11,199 bases of DNA from JBCCSZ01 sp039199225 (GTDB taxonomy: Bacteria; Bacteroidota; Bacteroidia; Chitinophagales; Saprospiraceae): positions 1 through 11,199 of the forward strand of contig JBCCSZ010000259.1 of NCBI GenBank assembly GCA_039199225.1. Direction: 5' to 3'. Position numbers and translations under genes: made by a program. Positions 1-8,646 of this stretch are shown in pieces. Every line of letters begins with the position of its first letter. Position 1 is the stretch's first letter. Below the pieces are notes generated by a model. That model saw only the letters and a program-made list of their open reading frames with translations, was not told the origin of the DNA and made no database searches.

Positions 1-1913
1 GTTTGTTGCACGCTCAGCTTATCGGTATCTTCGGTCGATAGCCAAGACGCATGATTGGGATTGAGGAGTATGAATTCCTCCAAAAGCAGTTTCAGCTCCT
101 TTGGCAATTGCTCGGCATGAGGGATGGGTGGTATTTCTACAGATAATTTATCAGAAGAATCGTGGAGGGTCAAACTGCGGATGGTTTGACCGGTATAACG
201 ACAATGGAGGGTTTCCCCGTCGGTTTGCTTGGCAGAGGTACGCGCCGCATGGATCAGCAACACAGGGTCTGAAGGCACCCAATAAGGTGGCAACAATCGC
301 TCCCTCAAGCTAAAGTCTGTCGATTGGTCTTTTTCCTGCGGATCAATGCCCAGGATTTGGTAAATGCTGCCTTTGTTGGGTTCAATTTCGTTTTTGTCGA
401 TTGTATCGATGGACAGCTGAATTTTCTTTAGGCTGTCCTTGAGGTATTTCGTTTTTTCCTGCCATTGGGCCGATACATCTTTCTTTTGGCGGCCTGTCTT
501 CTTGACTGCAAACAGGCAAGTAAATAATTCCAATTGTTGGGACTCCTGCAAGGCTCTCAGACGATTGATTTTCAGACAAGCCTCGTTGAGCAGTTTCAAC
601 TTTGGCATTGCTGCATCGTATATTTGCTGCATCATCTGTTGTTCCGCCTCCGTTTCGGGTTCCCGATTGCGAACAACGGCCCATTCTGTTCCACCCGATT
701 CGGCATCAAAGCAGTTTTTGTGCAAGTTTCGGTTCAACAGTCCTTGTCCGCCAACCTTGGTGTAATCGTCGAGTATATCGTTTTGATAAGCTTGGATCAA
801 CTCACCAGCCAATGCGACTTTTTCCTTCGACAGACCATTTTTCTCCAGCTTGTTTTTGATGAAGCAAATCAGCGCATCCATACTTGAATTGGCCAGCACA
901 ATGCCCGGAATGGTCTGTGAGTCGCTGCGATTGATGATGGGTTTGCCAGAGCCAGAGTTGGATTTGGCCTCATCGTCGTTTTTATGGCCATACCACTGTA
1001 CAGAATGTAGAGCTGCGTGGCAGAGCATCAAGGGCGACAAGGCTGCTGATTTATCTTTCGACCATTTTTTGAAATCAGCCTGTGCGCCCATCAAGCCCAT
1101 CTCACCATCTATGGTCATTCCAAGACGCTCTAGGTACTCCTGCAAGATGGATGGCTCGAAAGCCTCTGCTGCTTGATGCAAGGGGTCTTTGGTTGGTTCA
1201 TCATACCAGCCAGCAACCAGATAACTCAGCTCAAAATGATCGCGCGAATTGGAGGTATCATCGAGGATGGCCTGTAGGTCTTCGAGCGGATCGACCATCG
1301 AAAAGACATTGGCATTGTGGGAATTGTAGGTGCTGAAGGTGGAGTCTTCCATCCCAACGACCTTCAGCGAAACGGCATCTCCCTCGACGACCGGCCAGGG
1401 GGCATCAGCGGCTAGTTCGTGTACTTTGCCGATGAGCTTCCACCCCAATTTTCCGCTGGTCGAATCTTTGACCAAAAAACCAGTCCCCAAGGCGGTCGGC
1501 CGTTGAATCAAATCACTTTGAACAATCCAATATTTCAATTGCAGCTGCTCTTCCTCATCGATCCACAGACGCACGATCACCCAGCGATTCGGTACATCCG
1601 GAAAATCCAATTCTCCAGTTTGATCTTCCTGCTGGCCGTGCCGCAGGCCCTTGGGCATTTTCCAGTGCAGGTGTATACCCAGATCAGGTACGCCATCTCC
1701 ATCATCAGCAGGCGGCGTGGACTGAAATTCCGAATTGCGCACAGCATTCTGGCGCGGGAAGGCAGGCCCAAAGCGCTTCACCAATTCATTGTAGGCCGCT
1801 CTAGAGCGCGCCCATTGGCCATTCTCCAAACGCCTCAGCGCATAGTCGACCACCATGGCTTCCAATCGAACGGGAACCAGTAATCTCGGACCATTATGTA
1901 GTACCTCCGCCAT
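1..1913 (-). CDS. Large conserved protein of unknown function, C-terminus outside window
   Basis: This reading frame has no stop codon from its ATG at 1911-1913 to the left edge: 637 complete codons, checked codon by codon. The start lies 2 bp after the stop of the upstream 392-aa gene, so the two are translationally linked. Residues 11-22 (LLVPVRLEAMVV) open the protein without any signal peptide. Motif blocks include LGIHLHW (78-84), FPDVPNRWVIVRLW (104-117), STYNSHNANVFSMVDPL (194-210), ELSYLVAGWYDEP (228-240) and PPYWVPSDPVLLIHAA (542-557). Residues about 398-495 are charged and Leu/Gln-rich and look like a long helical or coiled-coil insertion. I recognise the HLHW, PNRW and W-x-P-x-DPV pattern from uncharacterised bacterial proteins, but I know no function. 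No catalytic motif is visible. By position it is the last gene in the window of a six-gene operon, and is probably a structural partner of the DUF6603 protein. Confidence 0.9.
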   Translation of the reverse strand, partial: MAEVLHNGPRLLVPVRLEAMVVDYALRRLENGQWARSRAAYNELVKRFGPAFPRQNAVRNSEFQSTPPADDGDGVPDLGIHLHWKMPKGLRHGQQEDQTGELDFPDVPNRWVIVRLWIDEEEQLQLKYWIVQSDLIQRPTALGTGFLVKDSTSGKLGWKLIGKVHELAADAPWPVVEGDAVSLKVVGMEDSTFSTYNSHNANVFSMVDPLEDLQAILDDTSNSRDHFELSYLVAGWYDEPTKDPLHQAAEAFEPSILQEYLERLGMTIDGEMGLMGAQADFKKWSKDKSAALSPLMLCHAALHSVQWYGHKNDDEAKSNSGSGKPIINRSDSQTIPGIVLANSSMDALICFIKNKLEKNGLSKEKVALAGELIQAYQNDILDDYTKVGGQGLLNRNLHKNCFDAESGGTEWAVVRNREPETEAEQQMMQQIYDAAMPKLKLLNEACLKINRLRALQESQQLELFTCLFAVKKTGRQKKDVSAQWQEKTKYLKDSLKKIQLSIDTIDKNEIEPNKGSIYQILGIDPQEKDQSTDFSLRERLLPPYWVPSDPVLLIHAARTSAKQTDGETLHCRYTGQTIRSLTLHDSSDKLSVEIPPIPHAEQLPKELKLLLEEFILLNPNHASWLSTEDTDKLSVQQ

Positions 1914-1915
1914 GT

Positions 1916-3094
1916 CTATTTCTTTTGTGGTTTAGCACTTCTCGTGCGGCTCGCCTGCTGCGCCCGAACATAGTTGAAGGTCCGGGGAGCATTGATCCAT
2001 TCGACCCCCATGTCTTTTGGAGACAGGCCGTTTGTTTTGACCGACTTATCAATTCCTTTAATGGACTTTAAGACGTTTTTTCTCAGGTTGGATATATTCA
2101 ACACCCGCTGGTCCGTACTTCGAAAATCTGCTTTTGGATCGAGGGAATAGGTCAGTGCCGTCCCATTTTTTTCATAAGGTTTGCCAATGTCATCCTGGTC
2201 GGTAAAGTTTCGCAGCACCAATCTAAAGTCATTTTCGCCCTGCCGTTGAAGACCAGAATAGATGCTTTCCGAAGGTTCTTTAATCGTCACTTTTTGCGGG
2301 ACACCTTTGAAAAGGACCATCATAATATTTGGCGAAAGGCGTTCCATCCGCAGAATGTCGACCATCTGACGATCGTCCTCTGGATCGGCGGTGGCTGTTT
2401 TGTAGCCAATGATTTCCAGGCCGGTCCACTGTGCCACGATGGGCGAGCGAAACAGTAGACCAGAGAAAGTTCCCAGCCGCTCGGGCAGGTATTTCGGTAC
2501 TTCTTGCTGTCCCCTCAGCAGGACCCGATGATTGACCATGGCCTGTTCGATCTCCTCTTTGAATGCTTTGTGGACGGCCAACTGCAATTGGTAGTCTACG
2601 CTGTTGTGTACACCAATGCTCAAGGCTCCATCGATCAAGCTATCGATCCAATTGAGGTCTACATAAAAAAATCGCAGGGCATTAGTCCGCAGGCGCTCCT
2701 TGCTGGCATTGTCGAGATTGCCTTCGTAGGCTTTGAGGCTTTGGGAATCGATGTTGTATAAATCTGCCAGTCGTTTCAGCCATTGGGTGGAAGTGAGGTC
2801 CTTGGCGAGGATGTCGTTGGACAACATTTTTTCGTCGGCCACCAGGTTGTTGAATGGCACGCCATAGAGCAGTCCCAACAACCCCAGCCATTGGGTGGCA
2901 GCCTCAGGTAGTGGTGTTTCCGTTTTGATGAATTGAATAAGATTTTTCAAATTGGAGTCTTCCGCCGCTGTTTCATCCATGGCCAACATCCCCTTTCGGC
3001 CTCCTCGCAAACGGAATTTTTGATTCGCCTTTTTTTGCTGTCCGATTTGAAACAGCTGCTTTAACATACCCACCTTGAGATTCGCCTCTTTCAT
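1916..3094 (-). CDS. 392-aa conserved protein of unknown function
   Basis: The protein is soluble and has no signal peptide. The N-terminus is basic (KKANQKFRLRGGRKG, 21-35). Next come two similar helical segments, ATQWLGLLGLLYGVPFNNL (65-83) and STQWLKRLADLYNIDSQSL (102-120), 36 residues apart. A strongly patterned core follows: RFFYVDLNWIDSLIDGALSIG (starts 141), LPERLGTFSGLLFRSPIVAQW (starts 203) and ILRMERLSPNIMMVLFKGVP (247-266). The C-terminus is a basic tail (ASRTRSAKPQKK, 381-392). The YGVPFNNLV-DE-ML plus RFFYVDLNWID-L-DGA-SIG arrangement is one I associate with uncharacterised bacterial proteins, but no function is known to me. The ATG at 3092-3094 is preferred because it lies 22 bp after the upstream stop; Met10 and Met36 are alternatives. 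There is no SD motif upstream, only A/T-rich sequence. The stop is 2 bp before the next gene's ATG. Confidence 0.9.
   Translation of the reverse strand: MKEANLKVGMLKQLFQIGQQKKANQKFRLRGGRKGMLAMDETAAEDSNLKNLIQFIKTETPLPEAATQWLGLLGLLYGVPFNNLVADEKMLSNDILAKDLTSTQWLKRLADLYNIDSQSLKAYEGNLDNASKERLRTNALRFFYVDLNWIDSLIDGALSIGVHNSVDYQLQLAVHKAFKEEIEQAMVNHRVLLRGQQEVPKYLPERLGTFSGLLFRSPIVAQWTGLEIIGYKTATADPEDDRQMVDILRMERLSPNIMMVLFKGVPQKVTIKEPSESIYSGLQRQGENDFRLVLRNFTDQDDIGKPYEKNGTALTYSLDPKADFRSTDQRVLNISNLRKNVLKSIKGIDKSVKTNGLSPKDMGVEWINAPRTFNYVRAQQASRTRSAKPQKK
2777..2898 (-). repeat. Direct repeat of 14 bp marking an internal protein duplication
   Basis: The plus-strand sequence CAGCCATTGGGTGG occurs at 2777-2790 and again at 2885-2898, exactly 108 bp (36 codons) apart and in the same frame. 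The copies encode the TQWL core of the two helical segments of the 392-aa protein (residues 65-83 and 102-120). The surrounding residues have diverged but keep the LxxLYxx spacing. It is best read as an old tandem duplication of a helical unit inside the gene, not as a mobile element. Confidence 0.6.
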
Positions 3095-3116
3095 AAAAAG
3101 GATAAACTATTTTTGA

Positions 3117-4703
3117 TTAATCAGAAAGCAATTCGTCTACCAAAGCCTGTTGCAATTCTTTGCCAAGGGTAAACAATTCTTGGTAGCTTTCTTCTGAGAT
3201 AATGCCCGGAAAATCTTTCAGCTCCTCCACGACCTGTGCATCGGGCCGTAAGTTGCGATCGAATTTCTCTTCGGCTTGTTGGACCTGCCCCAAGAAGCCC
3301 TCAAAAAAAGTATTGATGGCAAAATCCGGGTCCAATAATTTTTTGATTGATTCGGGATCAAATGGATTCTCGCCAGCAAGGTCCGTATCCACGGCTTGTA
3401 GCTTTTGACGCTCCAAAAACTCATTGATCTTTCTAGTCGCATTTCGCTTCCAATTCAGTAAGCTATCGGCAAAATGGGCATCCGACAGGGCCAGCAAGCG
3501 CCCGATCTGCCAGGCGGTTGCATAGGAAGCATCAAATAAGCCATTGTTCTTGTCGAAAATCAGCGCAGCTTCCGCACTGAAAAAAGTATCGTCCTCAACA
3601 CCTTTTCGCGGCTCGATTTGAGGCAGCAGGGGTCCCCGATACCAAGCCATGGTTTGCTCCCCAATTCGGGTGTGGTACTGCAGTGGGACATAGCCACCTT
3701 CCAAGGCCGTCTTCACGCCTACATTTTGTATCGCTCCGATGTCACTGACCCGCAGCATTTCTGTCCCCAACTGATCCATTATTTTTTCGAAGCTCTCGAC
3801 TGGTGGTTTTGCATAGAACTCCCAACTGGCCAAAGAGGCCAAACGCACATATTCGTAGGTGGCATTCGATAAGTTTTGCCGATAAACCCCTTCCGGCTTT
3901 TTGGCCAGGTAGCCGGCAAAGCCCTCCAAAGAAACGAGGTGAACAATGTTGCGCGCAAAGCTTTGTCCTTCCAAAGCCGCTTGCGAACCTACCGCCACTT
4001 CTGGTGGTGTTTTCGGCAAGCGATTGCCCAGCATCACAGCAAACCAACCATCGGCATGCATCCCCAAAAATTCCTTGCCGTCGGTATTGACTTCGCGGAC
4101 ATGGCTCAGATAAGGCAGCTCATCCAATTGGGGCGCCAGCTGCAAAAAGGTCTGCTTGTCCAAATCAATGGTATAGCAATTGGGTTCGTCCGTTTCCGGG
4201 CTGGCCGACATTTGAGGCGGCAAATAGTTGGAAGGCAAGGTACCACTTTCGAATAGGGCCTCACTTTTCCGACTGACTGATTTTGTTCGAAGCTGATTGT
4301 CAGCCGTAGCGTTATCAGTTAAAATTTCATCCTCTTCCAATAGCAACAAGGCCATCCACGGCGTGGAATGCATATTGCCTTTGTCGTAAACTTTGCGCTC
4401 CCAAGGTAAATTGCGCTTGCGAAAAATCACTTGCGGCAGCACGCCTTCATAATGCGCTTGTATGCCCGGTGAGGGAAAAACCGAATGGATTTCTTGGGCT
4501 GGCAATACGAATCGTGGTCCCGAGACGATCAACTCCTGCTGGCGCTTGAAGGTGACCGGATCGACGCCATCTCCTTCCAGACTTTGCTCGACTGACACGC
4601 TGTAGGGACCCGCCTTCAAGCTGGGCAAATAGTTGTCGTAAAAGCGAATCTGTCCCGCCTTTAGCTTGGTCTGCTCCTCTGCTGTTTGCTCTTTTAGCGC
4701 CAT
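3117..4703 (-). CDS. 528-aa conserved protein of unknown function
   Basis: This is a soluble protein without a signal peptide. The N-terminal 130 residues form a clear block: YSVSVEQ (34-40), ELIVSGPRFVLPAQEIHSVF (57-76), GVLPQVIFRKRNLPWER (87-103) and TPWMALLLLEEDEI (114-127). Later motifs are GWFAVMLGNRLP (219-230), NIVHLVSLEGFAGYL (252-266), TMAWYRGPLLP (351-361) and ATAWQIGRLLALSDAHFADS (395-414, followed by LLNWKR). The last 100 residues are acidic and predicted helical (ESIKKLL, QVQQAEEKFDRN, ELQQALVDELL). The GPRF-LP-x5-HSVFP, LPWER and AWQ-GRLLAL patterns match uncharacterised proteins I have seen; no enzymatic residues are obvious. The ATG at 4701-4703 is 6 bp after the stop of the DUF6603 gene, which fixes the start, and no SD motif is present. 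Tight linkage suggests a stoichiometric partner of its neighbours. Function unknown. Confidence 0.92.
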   Translation of the reverse strand: MALKEQTAEEQTKLKAGQIRFYDNYLPSLKAGPYSVSVEQSLEGDGVDPVTFKRQQELIVSGPRFVLPAQEIHSVFPSPGIQAHYEGVLPQVIFRKRNLPWERKVYDKGNMHSTPWMALLLLEEDEILTDNATADNQLRTKSVSRKSEALFESGTLPSNYLPPQMSASPETDEPNCYTIDLDKQTFLQLAPQLDELPYLSHVREVNTDGKEFLGMHADGWFAVMLGNRLPKTPPEVAVGSQAALEGQSFARNIVHLVSLEGFAGYLAKKPEGVYRQNLSNATYEYVRLASLASWEFYAKPPVESFEKIMDQLGTEMLRVSDIGAIQNVGVKTALEGGYVPLQYHTRIGEQTMAWYRGPLLPQIEPRKGVEDDTFFSAEAALIFDKNNGLFDASYATAWQIGRLLALSDAHFADSLLNWKRNATRKINEFLERQKLQAVDTDLAGENPFDPESIKKLLDPDFAINTFFEGFLGQVQQAEEKFDRNLRPDAQVVEELKDFPGIISEESYQELFTLGKELQQALVDELLSD

Positions 4704-4709
4704 GGTGAA

Positions 4710-7700
4710 TTATTTCGAAGGACTGATTTTTTTGGTGTGAATAACTAGCTTGGGAACATTGGGTCCGGCCTCAGAACTAAAAGGCGCTGCCAGGCGATTT
4801 AGGTCTTTGCGCAACCAGGCATTTTCGTCCAGCGTTTGCTTGGCAGAAAGCACATAGCCTCCTTTGAGTTGCCACTTTTTTTGCGCCGATTCGATGACCT
4901 TGATGCGGATGCAAATGGCCTGACGATCTGATGGTAGTTTTGAAGTAGGAACATCATAGCAAATGCGCTCCTCCGCCCCTACTACTTTGCTTGCCAATTT
5001 GGTTTCCAAAGGCAGTCGAACATACTGGCGGCTGCCATCTTCAGACAATACATAGGGAATGCTTACCGCTACCGCATTTTTCAATCCCAGGCCCTTTACC
5101 GTTTTTTGCAAAAGAAAAACGACCTGCTTGACATTCGCCGCAAAGACGAGGCAATCAACCCAGCCGTTAAAGGTCTCGCCTCCTGCCAGCAGATATTGAT
5201 TTTGATTCAAAGCCTCCTGCATTCGAACCAACTGATTTTTACCATATTTCAGGATCGGCGCTTGTGGCTTTATCAACAGTTGCTTGCTGGCGATGGTTAG
5301 GCCATTGATCAAAGGCAGTTTGGCATCAACATTCCAACCGTTGACTTCCAAATCAGGATCGAGGGGAGCCTGTCCACAGAAAAACAATTGGTGGGCCTTT
5401 GGATCGAGGGAATCTTTGGATACTTCCTTTTGCAATAACTGGTGGGCTAGCGGTTGACCAAAAGCATCGAAGGTGAAAACATTCAGTGGGTTGGAAGACT
5501 TACCTTTGTAGTCGTATTGTACGTTCAATTGTTCGGGAGCCGTGAGGGCAAACAAGTAGCCGGCGCCATCGTAGGCATTGAGTCCAAAGGGTTCTTGCCG
5601 TTCCAGTTGTCCTTTTAGGATGAGTTGAATGGTGGCCGTATAATCCGAGATGGCTTTCAGGCTGTATTGGCGAAAAGCCTTTTGCAAAGCAAAGCCCGAA
5701 ACGATTTGCGGTCCATCCGGCCGAATGGGAATTTGCTTGAAGGCTTCCACTTTGCCGCCCTTGTACACTCTTTCCATTTCCCCGATTCTCGGTTCCGATT
5801 GAAAGGAAGCTTCCATTTCGGTTGGAAAGCGAGCCAGGTTGTCTACGATTTGCAAATCGCCCTCCAAACCATACAATTCGTTGATAGCAGCAATGCTTTC
5901 CAAGCGCCGCTTCTTCGCACTTGCATTTACTAGAACCTTAGCAATTTTTGGGATGGTATTTTGCGTATCGCTTACTTTAAAGCTGATTACATCGGTTTGT
6001 TTTTTCAGCAATGGCTTCTTGCGAATATTGACGGTGTCAAAATTGCGTATCCAAGTCACTGGGATGTCGGCGGGAACAAAAACTTTGGGAGCTAGGCGTT
6101 CCAATCCGACCCAGGCGCGCAGCATTTTTGCATCCGGAACATTGGGATTTACAGGCGTTGTAGCCCAAAGCGCCGATGCGACCTTACCAGTCTCAATAGT
6201 GCTGGTCCAATTGGCTGCATTGGTCGACTGCCCCATGTCGCTTTTGGCCGATAATTCGATGCGATGAACGGATGAAAATACATCCTGCACCCCCATAGGT
6301 CGAATGCCCAGAGGATCATGGGGGGTGGCCTCGGAAGTATCCACCTCCTGACCATTAAAAATAATCTTTTTCGTTGGGATTAAAGTTTCGGTAGACAACA
6401 CCAACTCGTCGGCCCGGACGACCCAGATTTTCGAATCATCCTCTCCAATGGTCCTTTCCAATCCTCCGACGACCTTGACCCGGCACAACTCACTTTTCCC
6501 AGATGGATTTGCTGCCAGCAGCTTGGACCTTTTTCGCTTTTGTGGCTCAGCCGATTTATCACTTTGATCTGCCGGTAAAAATCCTTCCTTAAATTGATTC
6601 CAATCGAGGAGGCTGGGTTTGGGATTGGACGATTCACCAAAGCGAATGGTAAAGGAAATGATGAACCAACTGATGTGTACCCATCCCCCGACCGGCGGAC
6701 CATATACCTGAAGATCGGCTCCGACTTCCAACTTGAAAATCTTGTAAGAGGCTCCCAAGCTGATGGACACTTCCACATCGTAGTGAAAAGGCTTCCACTG
6801 CAATAAAAAGTTGGCCAATGCCTTGAACCAGGCTTTCAGTTTTCCAGATTTATAAGTGGCCTCAAAGCGAAAGCCTGCCATGATGGCAGAAGGGGTCAGG
6901 GCAAAATAAACATCCCCCGACATTTCGATTTTCTTGGATACCTTCCAGTCGAAACCGACCCGCTGTACATCCGGATAATGGGCCGGTTTTTTGAAACGGG
7001 GATGATAACCACCGACCGATAAAACAAAGTCGCCTTTGTGCGTTCCTTTGAACCAGGCAAAAAAGGCAAACTCTCCAAAGACCCGACAAGAAGGATCGAG
7101 CAAGTAGGAACCATCTGCAATTTTGGCGCGGGCCTGAAAGATGCCTTCCTGGATTTTGTAGAATACCACCAGGCTCAAACGAATATTGATGAATGCCTTT
7201 CCACTTTTGGGCAGCACCAACATCGAAAATCCAAGGATGGAAATTTGCTCTTTTTGGATGTCGACGACCAGCAGGGCGCGCGAATCGATCAGCTTGAACG
7301 AAGTAAACGCGATACCAACGGCAAACCAAAGGTTGTTGGGCTCTGGATAGATGAACTCATTGAGCAAAGACAGCGCCTCGGTTGGATTCCCTTCTACGCC
7401 ATTGAAAAGGCTGGTGTTCAGTAAAGGCAAGCTCGACACCTGGTCTACGGTGGGAATCTTAAAGGCCATATTATAGCCAAAACCCAAAGACAAGCCCGTA
7501 ACGAAGAAAAAGGGTGGCCCGCCGAGCGGCATGTCCAAAGAGGCAAAGATGAAAATAGAGCGCCCCTGATTATCGGGCAGCTCTCCATAACCACCGAAAG
7601 CAGTGACGGTCAGTTTGGCCGTTTTGATGAGGGCAAAGCCACTGTAGTAATTGGGAATGTCGGGCGCTTTGAGAAAGGCACCTGCGATTTGTACGGCTCC

Positions 7701-8639
7701 TTTTTGGAAAGACAGTCCGACGCCATCTACAGCGAACGAAGGCTTTGGTGGAGGAAACTTTGGTGGCAGCCCCAGGCGAAAGCCTTGCAGGGAAAGATCA
7801 AAACCTCCGAGTTTAAAATCGAGGTTGATCATAAACCAAATCTTGCCATCCTTGTATTGAAACCCAATCTTTTGGATGGTGATGGGTCCCAGCGTTTTTT
7901 GTACGTCGATCCACTTGGTTAGGCCTGCCGACTTGGGGGCCGACTGTACGGTGGCTGCTCCGACCCGGTCGGAACGATGACCTCCACTTTGGGAGGAAGT
8001 CCGCAGCAGTTGCGTCTTTGGAGCAGATTGCTTTCCAGGTCGAAAAAGGTAGAGGTTAATGTCTTGCTCAAAGGAGAAAAACTTGATCTTACCGAGTATC
8101 TGCAGTCCTTTCTTGATACTTTTTTCCGGCTCCTCTTCATTGGCCACATCCGCCGTAGCGACGACGATGCGCGACAGCTCCACCAAAAATTTATCAGGGT
8201 CGCTGAGGGCATCCTTGATCACGGGAATGCTATCGGGGATGGTCAGTCGACCCTGCGCCCCAAAGTCGACAGCAAAGACCAGCGGCGTCGGCCCGGAAGG
8301 ATCGTCTTGCTTGAATGTTTGAAAGAAAATGCGGTCGTTGACCGAAAAACTAAATTTATTTTTCCGGGCTTTGGCAGTCAATTCGTCAATGGCAAATTTG
8401 TTCAACTCAATGGGACTCTTACCATCTTCAAAACCAAACTTTTCGAGAATGAATTTGAGCGGATTCAGGGCAGGTTTAAATCGACCACTGATGAGCAGGC
8501 CATCGTCTTCCCCACTGGAGGATGTATGTTTTGTTGCCGCCAGATCAATTCCTTGGCCCAATACAACAGCCTCCACCTCTACAGTAAAGGTGCTGCTGTT
8601 TTCCTTTTGAGTTTCTTCCGATTTCTTCTTGGGCGGCAT
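4710..8639 (-). CDS. Giant DUF6603-type beta-rich protein (1309 aa)
   Basis: This is the central protein of the operon. Residues 1-15 are charged (PPKKKSEETQKENS). Residues about 16-145 form a small module shared with the two preceding genes. Residues about 240-668 match my recollection of DUF6603: FAVDGVGLSFQKGAVQIAG (302-320), PLGGPPFFFVTGLSLGFGYN (371-390), GDVYFALTPSAIMAGFRFEA (575-594), LKAWFKALANFLLQWKPFHY (601-620) and GGWVHISWFIISFTIRFG (651-668). The region is a long series of beta strands rich in Gly and aromatics. A basic Ser/Lys linker (KRKRSK, 701-706) leads to a C-terminal part of about 570 residues that I cannot assign; it contains DPLGIRPMGVQDVFSS (775-790). There is no signal peptide and no obvious transmembrane helix. 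The ATG at 8637-8639 lies 7 bp after the 175-aa gene and 6 bp separate its stop from the 528-aa gene. The family call is from memory; the function of DUF6603 is unknown to me. Confidence 0.9.
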   Translation of the reverse strand: MPPKKKSEETQKENSSTFTVEVEAVVLGQGIDLAATKHTSSSGEDDGLLISGRFKPALNPLKFILEKFGFEDGKSPIELNKFAIDELTAKARKNKFSFSVNDRIFFQTFKQDDPSGPTPLVFAVDFGAQGRLTIPDSIPVIKDALSDPDKFLVELSRIVVATADVANEEEPEKSIKKGLQILGKIKFFSFEQDINLYLFRPGKQSAPKTQLLRTSSQSGGHRSDRVGAATVQSAPKSAGLTKWIDVQKTLGPITIQKIGFQYKDGKIWFMINLDFKLGGFDLSLQGFRLGLPPKFPPPKPSFAVDGVGLSFQKGAVQIAGAFLKAPDIPNYYSGFALIKTAKLTVTAFGGYGELPDNQGRSIFIFASLDMPLGGPPFFFVTGLSLGFGYNMAFKIPTVDQVSSLPLLNTSLFNGVEGNPTEALSLLNEFIYPEPNNLWFAVGIAFTSFKLIDSRALLVVDIQKEQISILGFSMLVLPKSGKAFINIRLSLVVFYKIQEGIFQARAKIADGSYLLDPSCRVFGEFAFFAWFKGTHKGDFVLSVGGYHPRFKKPAHYPDVQRVGFDWKVSKKIEMSGDVYFALTPSAIMAGFRFEATYKSGKLKAWFKALANFLLQWKPFHYDVEVSISLGASYKIFKLEVGADLQVYGPPVGGWVHISWFIISFTIRFGESSNPKPSLLDWNQFKEGFLPADQSDKSAEPQKRKRSKLLAANPSGKSELCRVKVVGGLERTIGEDDSKIWVVRADELVLSTETLIPTKKIIFNGQEVDTSEATPHDPLGIRPMGVQDVFSSVHRIELSAKSDMGQSTNAANWTSTIETGKVASALWATTPVNPNVPDAKMLRAWVGLERLAPKVFVPADIPVTWIRNFDTVNIRKKPLLKKQTDVISFKVSDTQNTIPKIAKVLVNASAKKRRLESIAAINELYGLEGDLQIVDNLARFPTEMEASFQSEPRIGEMERVYKGGKVEAFKQIPIRPDGPQIVSGFALQKAFRQYSLKAISDYTATIQLILKGQLERQEPFGLNAYDGAGYLFALTAPEQLNVQYDYKGKSSNPLNVFTFDAFGQPLAHQLLQKEVSKDSLDPKAHQLFFCGQAPLDPDLEVNGWNVDAKLPLINGLTIASKQLLIKPQAPILKYGKNQLVRMQEALNQNQYLLAGGETFNGWVDCLVFAANVKQVVFLLQKTVKGLGLKNAVAVSIPYVLSEDGSRQYVRLPLETKLASKVVGAEERICYDVPTSKLPSDRQAICIRIKVIESAQKKWQLKGGYVLSAKQTLDENAWLRKDLNRLAAPFSSEAGPNVPKLVIHTKKISPSK

Positions 8640-8646
8640 GCGTTGA

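Noticed and set aside
1419..1883. Plus-strand ORF of 154 codons
   Set aside because: It is antisense to the 637+-codon minus-strand gene, whose conserved blocks (HLHW, PNRW) fall in this stretch.
3876..4256. Plus-strand ORF of 126 codons
   Set aside because: It is a shadow of the 528-aa gene; its composition follows from the reverse complement and it has no start context or motif.
2135..5414. 16-bp match TTTGGATCGAGGGAAT near 2135-2150 and 5398-5413
   Set aside because: Both copies encode SLDPK in otherwise unrelated proteins. With no extension at either end, this looks like convergent codon choice, not a mobile repeat.
4710..8639. Outer-membrane beta-barrel or surface adhesin with signal peptide
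   Set aside because: The N-terminus is charged and followed by a soluble module, the C-terminus lacks a terminal aromatic barrel signature, and no type IX-like secretion domain was recognised.
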